Source: Ceratothoa steindachneri
Taxonomy: Eukaryota > Arthropoda > Malacostraca > Isopoda > Cymothoidae
Reading direction: 5' to 3'
Length of the DNA: 64,000 nt
Assembly: GCA_963969495.1 (NCBI GenBank)
Contig: OZ018326.1
Coordinates: 4,397,444-4,461,443, forward strand
Part shown: positions 1 to 11,640 of the stretch, piece by piece
Position numbering within the stretch: the stretch's first letter is position 1
Layout of the letters: the number at the start of each line of letters is the position of its first letter
Made by a program: the position numbers and the translations under genes
The notes under the pieces: generated by a model
Told to the model about the DNA's origin: nothing
The model's input: the letters and a program-made list of their open reading frames with translations, nothing else
The model's database searches: none

Positions 1-3000
1 GAGGAATTATTGACTGGTGATATTCTCTCTCGTAACTTCTTTGTTGGAAAAATTTGAATCTATGTCAAATATATCCGAGAAATTTAAAAACTTGCAGCAT
101 ATATTTTAGTAAAGCAAATTTTATGTGGAACTTTCGAACTACATATTTGATCTAAGTAGAGCTTCGAATATTCATTTGCTACAGATTTATGACCTTACCT
201 CTGCAATCGTACATTTTTATCCTTTTTAACTTGATACACTTTAAGTTTTCTTTGATTATGCTTCAGTATGAGTACATTTTAACATTTTAACGATACTTTT
301 AATAACCTTAGGTGTTTTTCATCTAATACAATTCATGGCACTAGCAATAAATTTCCTTTGCATGTACGTTTTTTTCAAGTTTTTCTGGCGTCAAAACGTT
401 ATGAATATCACACTTCTTCCTCTCGCATTTATCGTTATACTAAATGTAGAAACACTTATTCCAACAGTGGTTGAATTTACCATGAACTTGCTCTTTTCTT
501 ACAAAAATTTAATACCAAATTTATCAGGCTTCCTGGAAAGATAGCGTAGGAATAGGCACCTAGTCTTTTATGGGATGACCCGAACACTTAAATACGTCGG
601 TCGAATTATAATGAGCAATATAGTTTTTTATGTATCTTTCTCAAATGTAATAGACACTAGCAAATCGATGTGTTTCTTATTAAGCATCACTGATCTTTGA
701 CCGAATTTGATGATTAGTTGAAACGCATTTCGCCATTGTTCTGCAAAAGTAATGACGACTCTACACTGAGTGTCTTTTAGCAAGAAATCCTCGTGTAATT
801 GCAATGTTCATAGTAGCATATACTTCGCATTACAAGTGTTTGCGAGAAAATTAGAGGATCTTATATATATATTTTGCGTTTTTCTGTCACGACAGAAAAA
901 TGCCTAAAAAAATTCTAAGGTAATTCATTGTAAACTTGTAGTAAATGCTATAGGTTATTTATTTGCCATGCTAATATTAAAACCCTCTATAACGTTAGTT
1001 TTCTGGTCATACCAATAAATTTGTTATAAAAATAATCAATGAGAGTGGAAATGTGTACACAAAAGAGATCCTTTTCAGGAATTTCAGTGTCTTGACTTTA
1101 AAATATTTACACAGAAGAAAAAGTCTCTGCAAATAAGAGTTTGGGCATCATGTTTTATTGAAGTTCAATAAAGAACATGTAAATACAACCAAATTCATTA
1201 ATACACTCAAAGGAAAGAAACTAATCATTATCTATGAATATAGCCTTTTACATGTGAACTGACAAGGAATATGATTTACCATACAGAAGAGCTAGAAGTC
1301 GTTCTAGATTTTCAAGCACCACCAACTTAGCGGCCGGTGGAGACAAAGGACCGTTTTATGCGTGGAAAATGTTGTATTACCGATCTATAAGAAATTAAAA
1401 CGGAGTAAGACAAAATAATTCCATACTATGAGCAAATCACCTATTTTGACTGAAATTTACCGATTAAGACTCATTTAAATCCAAAAGAAGAAGGAGAAAG
1501 AAGAAACAAAGAAAACTAAGCACTAAAGTATAAAATTAAAAAAACAACAACACCAAATGCATATTTAAGATACAAGTATATATTTTTTTCAAAAAAATGT
1601 CTCGAACGCCATCAAAATAAAAAAACTATAATCACAAAGACCAAATCGCTCACAAGACAAGAAAATAAATGAAAGCGATAAGAGTGATCACCGGGTGTCT
1701 TTTATCCCTTTGCAAACCTCCCATTTTACTTTCTCTCCTCATCACTTTTTATTTCTGCTATCATTCCACACACCCCTTTTTTTATCCTATACAAATACAC
1801 ACCTTACATTGATTGGTAATTGGTAATTTAACCAGAACAACTTTTTAGCTTACTTTTAATTTTCCAAACAATTCTAGCGGTAACAATTTAATGCTAATAT
1901 TTCATATATATGCGTTTTTTTAATATATTAAAACAAAAATACATTGATTATTACATAACATAGACAAAAATATACTTTTCATAGTACTTTGTTCGTGAAT
2001 ATAGTAATAATGTACAAAATAAGTCGAACATTTATGGTTACCATAAACTACTTATTTAAAACCTCAAAGAGGTTATAAAGTATAAATATGCCAACAATTA
2101 GTGAGTCACAGTGGCTTCCATTTCTAAGTTAAATTCATATGAAAGAACCAAACGTAGTACTTTGATTAAAAATGAATATATATATTATGATTAATGCACC
2201 AAACATAATAAATTTTACCAATTAATAAAAGGAAATTCAAGGTACATAAATATATTGAAGTAAAATGAAAGCTTTAATGAGGAAACACAAGAGACAAAGT
2301 TCCTCATAGTTATAACTAAATATAATCGATATTAATTTCCCATAAAAGTGGATTTATAATCAGTAAAACATTAGAAAATGAGATTACTGAAAATATTAAA
2401 CCGAGAAGAGAGTGAATAAAAATGAAGTTCTTCAAGAAAAGGCCGGAGATCATTTAACTAACCGAAAAATGATTTATGATATGTTTCGGCCATTAGACTC
2501 AAAATGAAATAGTAACTCATTATGTTATATGAATCAAAAATTGTCCCAAGTAAACGTTTGATTAAGCGTTGTTGGAAATCATTTGAAGATTTAAATTCAT
2601 TTTGAGGTCAGGATATTCTGTACGTAAATTTCAATGAATATAAACATTCATTCTTTAATTGTTATTATGGATTTTCTTCAAAATTACATAGATAGAAGCA
2701 TCCATAGAAGATTCATCGTTTTAATATTTATAGTTCATTTGAAAGTAACATTTCTTTATATTTCCATTTTACGTTACGATTGATGTATCAAAATCCAATG
2801 AGGTCATTTTAATGAATAAGAGACCGTACGCAGCAATTAGAACAGCATTTGATCTCGGTAAGGCTAAGAATGTAAGTATCGCAATTTAAGCTCTGAATAG
2901 ACGTATTTTGCATTCTTGGAAAACTATCTTTTGCCCACTTACACTTTTATATTGGCCATTTTAGTTTAGGATCAAGCCTACTCTGATCATTAGTTACTAA

Positions 3001-4000
3001 TCACAAAGCACTATGAATATTGGATCACTTCAGAATTTCTATCAAATGTGAGGCCTGAATATCAAAATATTTAATCCATTTATTTTTAACGGAAACTTTT
3101 ATATTATTATTATTACTGTAATATGAATCCATAGCTGTAGCAGGGAATCTATCGGAAATTTTATAACCGAGAATCACATAATTTGATAACAATAAATTAA
3201 CGGAAAAGAGTTCTCGCTCTTGATTTTGTTTTGAATGAACAAATATAGCCAATAATGAAGGATATAAATCAAGATATGAGCACAGATCTTTTAGCTGTTT
3301 AACTCCAAAAAAATAGCTCCAAAATCAACATCGCCTTGCAATACATAGATGACGCAAAGGCAGCAGGTAAATGAAAAAAAAATTCTCTTTTAAACTAACT
3401 TTCTTAATATAAATCTGTTGTTATAGTTTCTCTCGACTAATATAAGTATTGACATGTGAGTAAATACATAAATGAATATAATACAGATAAATAAAAAGTA
3501 ATGTACATGAGGTGGAAAAATAATTGGAAGTCTACAAAGTGAGTAGTCCAATTCAGAGCGCGATAAAATTATAAATGACTCGAGTACTAATTTTTTCCTT
3601 TTTTGGGGGGAATTTCTCAGAACAGCAATGTCATATTTATAATAATTTGTTCTATTGATATTTGAAAAGATATTTTAAAATTACAAAGTATTTAAAATAG
3701 ACCGACAAAATCAATTCTCAAACAAACCCAGACTAAGAGATCTAAATTTCGATCAATAGCTCATGAATATAAATGTTGAGTTTGCCATTGAAATGTATTA
3801 CCAAGAATATTTTGCGAACTATCGATTTTAATTAAATAATAAGATTTAAATTTTGACTTCGCAAATTTGTTGAAGCCATTTCAGGAAAAGTTTAGAAATA
3901 ATATGTTATACACATGGCTTTCGGACTTATTTTGACCGTTTGAATAACAGAAACGCCACACAATATCTCATCCCCTAAAAGTGTATTTTAAATATTTTAA
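1..4000. other. AT-rich DNA, nothing recognised
   Basis: Long AT-rich stretch with only short chance open frames (the longest are 69 and 75 codons, one per strand). I see no domain motif, no terminal inverted repeat, no tandem array and no RNA gene. A small GC-rich patch near 1329 is isolated. Confidence 0.6.
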
Positions 4001-4399
4001 AATATCAACTTGATTATGGCTGCGAGATAAGTGGTTACACATAGTAATCGGCCTCAGCTTCTATAAGGCCTCATACCGGGTCCGAATCTTGTCTCATTCG
4101 TTTCACATATGTGCTTGTGGGAAGATCTTATAACACCTCATTCATACTAGCCACCAGGTCATTCTTGATTTTGCATGCACACTTGGCTGTTGGTCAAAGG
4201 GGATACGACAAAGGAATTATAGCTGCTTAATGACCCAACTAGGATCAGAGTGTTTAAAGGGGCTGTGTTTATCCGAAATATAAACAAAGATTATCAATAT
4301 GGGATGATCGGCTTATAATAAGATCTGCGGGTGACTGACGCTTGGAATACGGAAGCTTGATGCGTCAAAGGGTAAAGCGATTCGGGAAGCAAGAATTGC

Positions 4400-4790
4400 A
4401 AAAAGAAAAGGTTTACCTCAAGTACTTGTTGAGGTAGTACTTACGCGAATCCACAAAAGAACGGCCGTTGTAGGGAGCTTGCCAATCGTCTGGGGCAGAG
4501 TCCAAAGGGGGAAGAGTTCTAGCCTTCGGTGCTCTAGATAAATCAATGAGAAAGCCGAATCAAGAATCGTGACGAGTCTTCGAGTGTGGGGCGAGCGGGT
4601 ACTGCCTTGTTCCAACCAAACCTTGGGATAAATATGCGTTGACGAGGCGGATAAATTACCATAAAGAGGGAAAATCTCGAGTCGTTAGGAAAATCACGAA
4701 TGCCCAGCAGGATTAGTGGCCGTGTCACTAGCCAACCTTGTTGGCGGGAAATTATTGAGTCTTTCGAGGTCCTATGTGTGATAGCCTTAC
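4400..4790 (-). pseudogene. Second, displaced integrase fragment of a Ty3/gypsy-like element
   Basis: Read on the minus strand, positions about 4790 to 4660 repeat the end of the integrase core that also lies at 5380-5260, including the 'LLGIR-FPN' stretch. The following 250 bases give two overlapping short frames (4543-4728 and 4418-4615) that look like the linker between integrase core and C-terminal domain. It lies downstream of the element's own C-terminal domain, so it is either a duplicated piece of the same element or the edge of a second copy. It is frameshifted and not functional. Confidence 0.5.
4668..4780. repeat. Direct repeat, copy 1 (integrase segment)
   Basis: About 110 bases matching 5264-5380 in the same orientation, with a shared core around 'GAATGCCCAGCAGGATTA' and 'AACCTTGTTGGCGGG'. 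By eye more than four in five bases agree. The repeat is coding-derived (integrase, minus strand), not an LTR. Confidence 0.75.
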
Positions 4791-4889
4791 ATTCTGGTTG
4801 GGTTTCAAACCAGACGTTCTAATCAGATTGCGCTGATTCACAAGCTGTCTCCAAACGACCTTATTATATTGCCTTTACCATTCCATCTT

Positions 4890-5240
4890 TAATACTTCAA
4901 CCTGGAAAAATGTGTATATGTCCTTTTCTCTCTTTCTTTGTGTGTGTGTAAATGGAGACAGTGTCCCTCCTGCCGTTCGGGAACTCTAGTTTGAAAATCT
5001 TAGGACCGCGTTTGATCACTGGAAAGGGGCCCGCATAGGGCACCTCTAAAGGCTTTCGAACGTGGTCTATTCTCACCCACACATGTCACGCGTCTTGCAG
5101 AGATGTAGGCATGAATTGTTTTTGCACCGAGTGAAGATTGCATTCCGATATTTGTCCGAAATCGATTTGAGCCATCGTTGATGATAGTTTCTTGATTAAC
5201 TTGCTTCTGTTTTTCACGAGGACGAGGAGACAATTGGTCT
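4890..5240 (-). pseudogene. Integrase C-terminal domain of Ty3/gypsy-like element
   Basis: The minus-strand frame 5082-4897 reads through 'WVRIDHVRKPLEVPYAGPF' and 'GRRDTVSIY', the SH3-like tail typical of Ty3/gypsy (Metaviridae-type) integrases, which normally goes 'VWVR-D-VRKPLE-PY-GP'. The overlapping frame 5233-5000 carries the segment just before it, so one frameshift near 5080-5100 separates them. The normal continuation (SIDRLKPA) is lost in a low-complexity tail. The domain follows the integrase core at 5250-5926. Confidence 0.75.
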
Positions 5241-5249
5241 CCTCGTCAG

Positions 5250-5926
5250 TCACTGGCGTAAAGGGGAAAAATCCGATTCGTTAGGAAAGGCACGAATGCC
5301 CAGCAGGATTATTGGCAGTGCCACTAGCTAACCTTGTTGGCGGGCAATTATTGAGGCATTCAAGGACCTATGTGACTTTTCAGCCATCCCGTTTTTGGAT
5401 GGTCTGTACGATGTTGTGCGAACGCAGTGAAAACCAACGAGGGCTGATAATTCTCTGAAAAGTCAAGATTCGAACTAAGCACCTCTGTCGGTTATCACGT
5501 AGAGCGGGTCCCCAAATCTTAAGATCCACCCGTCTAGGAAAGCTAAAGCAATAGTTCGGCACTTATGTCCGGGATTGTTATCACTTCGACCCACCTTGAT
5601 GCACGGTCGATACAAGAGAGCACATAGCGGCAGTGCGAAAGGTAGGATTGACCGGAAGGCGTAAATGGAGGAAGAGGTCCTACAATGTTCACATGTACCA
5701 TCTAAAACCTTGAGGAGGGGATGTTGATTGGAAGCACTTAAGACATCGTGTGGCTCAGGAACTTTGATGACTGGCAAGCCAGGCAATCAGTGATCCCTAA
5801 GTGTATGTCTTTGTCCATGTTGGGGCAGAAGTAACGAGTTTTTATTAAGCTAAGTGACGATCGTAATCCCGGGTGTGACAAGTTATGTAATTCCCCATAA
5901 ATTACCTTTCCGCATGCCATTGGCAC
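5250..5926 (-). pseudogene. Integrase zinc-binding and core domains, Ty3/gypsy-like
   Basis: In minus-strand order: the zinc-binding region (frame 5926-5738) with 'ELHNLSHPGLR' and 'CLACQ', giving the expected H...H...C..C pattern; the core start and centre (frame 5786-5475) with 'AFLDGWILRFGDPLYVITDR', holding the second catalytic Asp of the D,D(35)E core; then (5470-5260, two in-frame stops) 'TSYRPSKNGMAEKSHRSL', the usual region around the catalytic Glu. Frames change at about 5740 and stops lie inside, so it is dead. Integrase inserts the retrotransposon cDNA into the host chromosome. Confidence 0.8.
5264..5380. repeat. Direct repeat, copy 2 (integrase segment)
   Basis: Partner of 4668-4780. 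This copy is in its natural place at the end of the integrase core, which suggests that the other copy is the displaced one. Confidence 0.75.
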
Positions 5927-5959
5927 AAATTGTCGTGGGTATATTGATGTACCTCAAAT

Positions 5960-6117
5960 CTGACCTTTACGACCTTAAGTTTTTCTGCAGTTAAAGGTCT
6001 TGGTTGTGCAGACGTCAGCGGGGCACTGCCAGTGTCAATGGTATGTTCTATTGACGGCAGCAGAGATGGTGATGACTGACCGGAGGCGGGCCCATAAAAA
6101 GCCCCCAACTTTCCCAC
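5960..6117 (-). pseudogene. Stub of reverse transcriptase start, rest deleted
   Basis: The minus-strand frame beginning near 6117 contains 'SIEHTIDTGSAPL' and 'RPLTAEKLKVVK', which resembles the conserved entry to the Ty3/gypsy reverse transcriptase (H-I-T-G-P...R-L-P-KL). It then runs almost directly into the integrase zinc-binding region at 5926. A complete RT plus RNase H would need well over 1 kb, so nearly all of both domains has been deleted here. Confidence 0.55.
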
Positions 6118-6198
6118 GATCGGACCGCATGGGGGGAGTGTGTTACGTTAAGGAGGTCACCACAGTTATCAGTGCAACTGAAATCTTCTCGGGGATTT

Positions 6199-6429
6199 TC
6201 ACGGCTGTGGCAATCTTAGTTTTCTGGGTAGGAGTTTGCTGTGCGCACAATCCACCAACAGATCGAAATACTTCAGGAAATTGATTCCCAAAATTGGAGA
6301 GGTGGTATCAGCGACTACCAACGATAACCTAAATGATTGCCGGAAACTTGGGATTGCAATATCTGCGTGTAGATCACCGTGCACCTTATTTTTTCCGTAT
6401 AGAGGAAGGCTGCATTTGCAAAGTCTCAC
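6199..6429 (-). pseudogene. Aspartic protease C-terminal part, Ty3/gypsy-like
   Basis: A 76-codon minus-strand frame with 'VVADTTSPILGINFLKYFDL' followed by 'LVDCAHSKLL'. The pattern '(P)ILG-(D/N)FL--F-LLVD' is the C-terminal signature of retrotransposon aspartic proteases (pepsin-like flap plus ILG helix). The catalytic DTG lies upstream and is not recognisable. It sits between gag (6386-6892) and the RT stub, the normal order. Confidence 0.7.
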
Positions 6430-6892
6430 CTCTCTTTGGCCCTCTCCACCAGGGTTTACAAGTTTTTACCTTTTCCCTAAAATATATATGAGCGCAGCAC
6501 ACCTTAGATTTTTGCTCCCTTCTAAATGACCATAAACCTACCAGGATATTAAGCTTATAGCCACTGTTATTATGCCCTGACCACAAAGAATTGGCGGCGT
6601 TTTTCACTCTATCTCTATATCCAGAATTATTACTGCACGATCATCAAATGCATAATTAATAGATTCACGATTAATAAAGGCACTATTGTTAAAATCACGA
6701 TTATTATATGCACTATTAATTGGCAGAGATGAATCAGATTTGCAAACTACACTGCATTTCCTCAATTGCCCACTCGCGTTTACACTCAGGCATTGCACTT
6801 TGTCGAACATAATCAGTTCATCCGCTAACTTACCTATCTGGGCCATGGATTACTCTAATTACTCGTTTTTGCGACGCAATCACAAGCGCTAG
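6386..6892 (-). pseudogene. Gag C-terminal part with degenerate zinc knuckle, Ty3/gypsy-like
   Basis: Two minus-strand frames (6846-6604 and 6607-6386). The first begins 'MAQIGKLADELI', which resembles the end of a gag capsid domain ('L-RMADELL'). The second has a Cys/His region around 'CAHIYFREKVKTCK', close to the C-x2-H...C knuckle seen in arthropod Ty3/gypsy gags ('CYYH--FG--A--C--PC'), with some metal ligands lost. The DNA between them (6600-6730) has a short AT-rich repetitive expansion. I did not find the gag N-terminus in 6900-7130. Confidence 0.5.
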
Positions 6893-7129
6893 GCTTGGTG
6901 GCAAATTTATGTAGCACTAAATCTTAACCGACTCCTACCTGAGGTGGTGTCCTTCTTAGTTCTTCCTAGTTTAGTGATGGCCGGCCGGTAAGTGGGGAAG
7001 ACGCTATGAGTTTGTTGAGAAGTTCGGGCTTGCTCCTATCGAAAAGCCTAATGACTTCCGTCTTCAGGTTGTGCAGTTTCCTCCTTCAAAAATATCCTCT
7101 GGCAGTCGAGTGACAGTCTCCCTATATCA

Positions 7130-7786
7130 AAATAATTAGAATAATAGTTTTTTCTCGACTTTTGGCCTAGAAAATAGACATGGATCTGAATAAACCTCGT
7201 CAAATATAAATAATTAAGAGATATTATACTGGAAACCTTTTACTTCTTTTTTTTCGAACAAAACTCCTTTGCTAGAGCCCGATAGGCCATAGGCCATAGA
7301 ACGATAGTCTACTGCGGAAATCCAAGATCCTCCTGTAAGGAGAAGTGGCAACTTGTCTCTATAAAAAATAATAGTACGGTAATGTAACAAAATTTTTGTT
7401 TAGAAATAAATTCAGGTGTTTATTATTAATAAAATATGAAGGCGAATTGAGTGAAAAATGAAAAATCCTAATCTATCTTGACATAATTTAACAAAAGTTA
7501 GGTTATGATTTAATGTGGTTCTAATTTACGTGGTTGATTGACGGATTACAATGAGCTAAGAACCTGCAGGATGTAATTAAATTGTAATCTTATTTGATCT
7601 CGCAAATGCATGTGCCCATGGCTAATAATAATTGGGATAGTTTGTAGCAACATTAATATGAAATAATTTTGGCAAATTAGAAATAAAAATGGATATATGC
7701 CCACTGACCCCGTTTCACCACCCCTTCCTCAAATATAAACTAACTGCGCCCGCGTTTCTAATCACTGGCCTAGACTAGGTAGTTTA

Positions 7787-7788
<2 letters not shown>
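7130..7788. other. AT-rich DNA, nothing recognised
   Basis: No open frame of note, no terminal repeat and no RNA gene seen up to the (TA)n array. Confidence 0.5.

Positions 7789-7868
<80 letters not shown>
7789..7868. repeat. (TA)n microsatellite
   Basis: Uninterrupted TA dinucleotide run of about 80 bases. Confidence 0.98.
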
Positions 7869-7871
<3 letters not shown>

Positions 7872-8496
7872 GTTGTAGTACGTAGGGAAAAAGAAAGAGT
7901 AATTGTAGCTAGTATTTTCGTTATCTTAATAAAGTTTTCAAACTTATAATGGTTTATGAAATAGAGAGACGACCGTATTTATACAAAGCAATGTTTTCCC
8001 TATAAGGTCAGCTTTTATTGACTTGTGATAAGTTAGATTTGAGGAAAAAAGATATGACTGGACCTAAGGAAAACAAACCAGGCCTCATATTTACATTTCT
8101 CTCCTCTGTGCTGGAGATTAGGAACGATTTACAGATATTCCTGATAATAAAATCATTTATATGTATTATGGTATCTGCTTTTCACCAGTTAATCTGGTGG
8201 CCCATCTTAAGCCTATGGACGGCTAAAGCATTATTTGTATATCCTTTAGATATTGCCTTTTGATGTTGCAAAATTCTTATAGAGATATTTTTAGAAGTTT
8301 GACTTACATAGAATAAATTAAAATCCAAAAAAAGGTATACTATATATTACATTATTATCGTTCCTTGGGCTGTGGTTTATTGACATATGTTTTAATGTAT
8401 AATTGTATTTAAAATATACATTTATATCAAGTTGTTTCAACATTTTTACTACGTACAATAAATTATCTGGTAAGGTAAAAGTAATATGATAATGGT
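7869..8496. other. AT-rich DNA, nothing recognised
   Basis: Contains an 81-codon plus frame at 8018-8263 with no recognisable motif; I treat it as chance. Confidence 0.5.
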
Positions 8497-8545
8497 CTTT
8501 CAACATCGCCTCTCGATCATATCCTTCGTTGACTCTTCCTCTCAT
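8497..8545 (+). repeat. Direct repeat at 5' end of gag-RT element
   Basis: About 45 bases around 'TTCAACATCGCCTCTCGATC' recur at 11327-11375 in the same orientation with a few changes. The pair brackets the gag and RT frames, so it is probably what is left of a terminal or leader repeat of the retroelement. Confidence 0.55.
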
Positions 8546-8586
8546 TGCTTCGGTAACTTCTGGACAGCCTTCTAGCTCACCCAGAA

Positions 8587-9113
8587 TGAGCAGACAGCCG
8601 CGATCTAGGGTAGTCCCCCCTACGCAAAATCTCCAAGACAACTAGGAACAGAATGAATTACAGGAATCTTCGGAAACAGGCGCATTTGTAACCAGCGAAT
8701 CCTCTACAAGATACATTGATGCAGCACAGGAGAGATCCAAGGATAGGAGTGCCTCGGAACCCCTGCTTCCTCTCGGAAACCCCAGAAAAACTTGGAAACT
8801 AGAACTACAGGACCTGGAATTATAGGAGCTGAATCGACAACAGCCCACCTTACTCTCCCGTCACCATTCCAATGGACCCGGTATCTCCCCGGCAGAGCAT
8901 AATGCGGACACTCCTAAGTTTCCTCGAGGACCTGACCCTCCTCTAGGTACTACAAATCCCGTTCTTCGTTTATCCGATCACGAGAATCTCGACGCTGTAG
9001 ACTGGGAGGTGGTCATCGACAATCAGCGAAACAACCATCAATCACAGGCCTTCGAGGTGAGAGAAAGAGAGGAAATACCAACCTTTATCCCTTTATTCCA
9101 CTTATGTTCGTAG
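8587..9113 (+). pseudogene. Gag-like ORF of retroelement, two internal stops
   Basis: A plus-strand frame opening with ATG at 8587 (MSRQPRSRVVPPTQN...) stays open to about 9113 apart from two TAG codons (near 8642 and 8826). The product is rich in Ser, Pro, Arg, Gln and Glu with an acidic 'ENLDAVDWEVV' segment, a composition typical of retroelement gag N-termini. It shows no conserved domain that I can name. It lies just after the direct repeat and about 1 kb before the RT frame in the same orientation, which is why I call it gag. Confidence 0.45.
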
Positions 9114-10140
9114 CTCGAAAGAAATAAGTTTATCCTTCTCCATAAGCGCTTGCGATTATTTCACAATGTTTGGCCGTACAGGTGGAAGCCCGCACTCAGG
9201 GATGCCAGGGAACAAGCAGCAGTTACTACAAGAATAACTCTCCTTGAAACCACTTTCGACCGGACCACCCATCCAGATTCTCCGCACCAATAGACCCCCT
9301 CCACGTCATGGATCCTGGGGATTAGCAGGAACTTCCGCCATGGGTACTCGAGGCGGAAACTTACAACGCCGAGGGGCTGCAGCGCGCCAGAATATTCCTA
9401 GAAGATGTCGCCGCTAATCTGGACTGGAGAGTGCGCATGCGGGTTTTCCTGCATGAGACGACAAATGCAGCTCAGTGAATAAGGCTCCGGTTCATCAACA
9501 TCACAGGAATTTCGTTCTCTGTCCGTGGCTTCAGTGGATCGCTTCCAGCACGATAGCAGCACGATACTCTCTTTCCCGGCCAAGTCACCCTCCCCCCCCT
9601 GGCGAAGAGCTCTTTGAAGAAAAGGTGCTGGTAACCTCAATGCCCTCCCCCCCCTCTCCTCTTCTTGTTGCAGATATCTGGGAATTAATCAACATAAACG
9701 AGGATGAACACGCCATCCTGGAAATCGAGGAGCCACATCACCTCTCTCAAGAAATACGAGAATTCAAGAACGAGCGGTTTAGGGAACTCGGTGGCCTGGA
9801 TCTTAGGAAACCCATCTCCACTACTACCTCAATCGCGCACATTCCTCTGTCTGGATTTGCTGCCTCCACCGTAATCAATCCCGGTGGACCACCGTCCCGT
9901 TCCTCCTCTTCGTCGGTCGCTTCGGACCACCCCTAAGAGCACAGGGACGTTTTGGCCGACATAATGAGCGCCCCCCTGACATCATGAATCGTCACGACAT
10001 TTAAACCGACCGTGAAAACAACGAACAGAAAGAACAGGAACAAGGGGAAAATAATAACCAAGAACGTAGCCGTGATTGGGAAATGGAATGGCTATCGTCT
10101 CTTAAGCTAGAATCAATGTCCAGCCCCCCTGATCCCTGAG
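9114..10140 (+). pseudogene. Rest of gag-like region, proline-rich, frameshifted
   Basis: Several short plus-strand frames continue between gag and RT. The longest (9475-9936, 153 codons) is Pro/Ser-rich ('SHPPPPGEELFEEK'), then has a helical acidic stretch ('IREFKNERFRELGGLDLRKP') and a Ser tail. I recognise no domain. It may be the gag capsid region after frameshifts; a host exon cannot be excluded but the position and composition argue for the retroelement. Confidence 0.35.
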
Positions 10141-10144
10141 CTCC

Positions 10145-10700
10145 CTTACCCCGGTAAACCACCTGATTAAGATCGCTCAAAGAGAAGACTTTTATGTATA
10201 TATCAATACAAGGTACTACCCCTGGGATGCTTCAAGGACCTCAGCTATCCCCTTACTGGAACAATTAAAGGAACACAGCATAATTGAGTTATCCCCACAT
10301 ATTTCCAGGTGCCATAATGTATTCCCTGTCCCAAAGCCAAATGGTACGGCACGTATCGTTTATGACATGAGTGGCCTGGAATGATTCTTTAAACCCCCTA
10401 CCTTCCATTTCCCATCTATTAAAAAGGACTTGTCTACCTCAATAAGCAGCAAAAATTGATTTAAACGATGTCTTTTACCATCTCCCCTTCCATACGAAGG
10501 CCCGACACGGTTCGGCATCACATCAGCTGGAAGAAAGTTCCGATTCACCCGCATTCCCATCGGATTCTATGACTCTTTCCTAACTTATACAGGCTACCTT
10601 AGGGGCTGACATCCGTCAATGGGCCAAACAATTCGGCTGTGAATCCCATACTGATTTCGACGAAATGCTCATTATTGGACCATGAAGAAAGGTTCGAAAG
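10145..10700 (+). pseudogene. Reverse transcriptase fragment
   Basis: The plus frame from about 10144 to 10381 reads 'LLEQLKEHSIIELSPHISR', then 'NVFPVPKPNGTARIVYDMSG'. This is the finger-domain start of a retroelement RT ('L-E-G-I---S---P--VPK-DGT-R-V-D-S-LN'). After a stop and frameshifts come 'PPTFHFPSIKKDL', 'FRFTRIPIGF' (the 'RFTRLPFGL' motif) and, near 10655, a 'DEMLI' remnant where the Y-x-DD active site should be ('DDILI'). The catalytic DD is therefore changed. The wording of the motifs is closer to DIRS-like or similar LTR-type RTs than to LINE RTs. Confidence 0.65.
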
Positions 10701-10706
10701 TGTGCG

Positions 10707-11261
10707 GTGGTACTTCTTGATAGTTCTCTAATTGTTAACACAAACAAAAGTGTGTTGTACCTATTTACCAGACTTACCTACATGGAGGTGCAAGTGAAGA
10801 TTAAACTAAATAGAGTTGCCGTCTGCAAAAGTATGTGTCTAGGTATCGCCGCTACCGAAGGACTTTCCAGCAAGCGGTTCTCATGGAAACGTCCCCATGC
10901 TTCCACTCGTACGGTGTTCTCAGACCTGTACCCTTATGGACTGGGTATCTACTCATCAAAGAACTCCCTCGCCATACCTTTTCCTATGGAACACTTAGGA
11001 TCTATTTTCAAATCTGAAACAGTGGCCTTATTGTTTTCCCTTCTTCTTTTCCCCAAGGCGAGGACCTTCAACAACAACATTCCTGCCATTTTCAACAGCT
11101 TAAGAAGGAAACTTCCTACTCAGTTCATCCGTTCATATAAAGAATACACCCTCGAGGGCCTTTCTAGTTCTTTCAAGGGCATGGCCCTTAACATTGCTTA
11201 TGTCAATTCCGCCAATAACCCGGTGGATGGCGCTTCTAGATCTATGAACAATCTAATATAG
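10707..11261 (+). pseudogene. RNase H domain of the same retroelement
   Basis: A 184-codon plus frame. Its second half has 'VFSDLYPYGLGIYSS' (first acidic residue), 'SIFKSETVALLFSLLLFPK' (Glu), 'FNNNIPAIFN' where an Asp is expected in place of the first or second Asn, and 'AYVNSANNPVDGASR' near the C-terminus (last Asp). This is the order of a retroelement RNase H whose tail 'NP-D-(P/A)SR' is known from DIRS-like and hepadna-like RNase H domains. The loss of one acidic residue would abolish activity. It is followed by an LTR-like region; no integrase or tyrosine recombinase is visible. Confidence 0.6.
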
Positions 11262-11640
11262 CATGGTTAGTGGGCGCTGCTTAGGTTTGATATATAAGCA
11301 GCCCCTATACCATTCAGCGCCATGCCGTTCAACATCGTGTCTAGATCATACCCTTCGTCGAGTGTCCCGCCCTCCCTGCCCGTTTTCACTATTGGGTCAG
11401 CCCCTTGCTCAGGAATAATTTCCTGCCTTTGTAGCCCCTTCTACTTAACACAGGAATAAGAGCCTGTCCCTCTTATAAAAGCCTTTGTTGACGCAGGAAT
11501 AAGTTCCAGTAATTTTGTACACTTCATTATAAAAGGAAGGGTTCCTCTCCCAGTTTGGGAAAGGAACAATATTTCTTTAACAAAGTCATGAGATTTGTAA
11601 ATAAATTTTGCCTAATTCCAATTGATAGGGTGAATGTTTT
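11262..11640 (+). mobile_element. LTR-like 3' region of gag-RT element
   Basis: After the RNase H stop there is a GC-richer stretch with the direct repeat (11327-11375), TATA-like boxes (TATAAAAG near 11474 and again near 11535) and an AATAAA-type signal near 11600. This arrangement fits a long terminal repeat or 3' untranslated region. A matching full 5' LTR is not present; only about 45 bases recur at 8497. Confidence 0.4.

Noticed and set aside
335..544. 69-codon hydrophobic plus frame
   Set aside because: No motif, short, and the length is expected by chance in AT-rich DNA.
8318..8848. Minus-strand frames of 107 and 68 codons
   Set aside because: They are the opposite strand of the gag-like ORF and its leader repeat, which make better sense on the plus strand.
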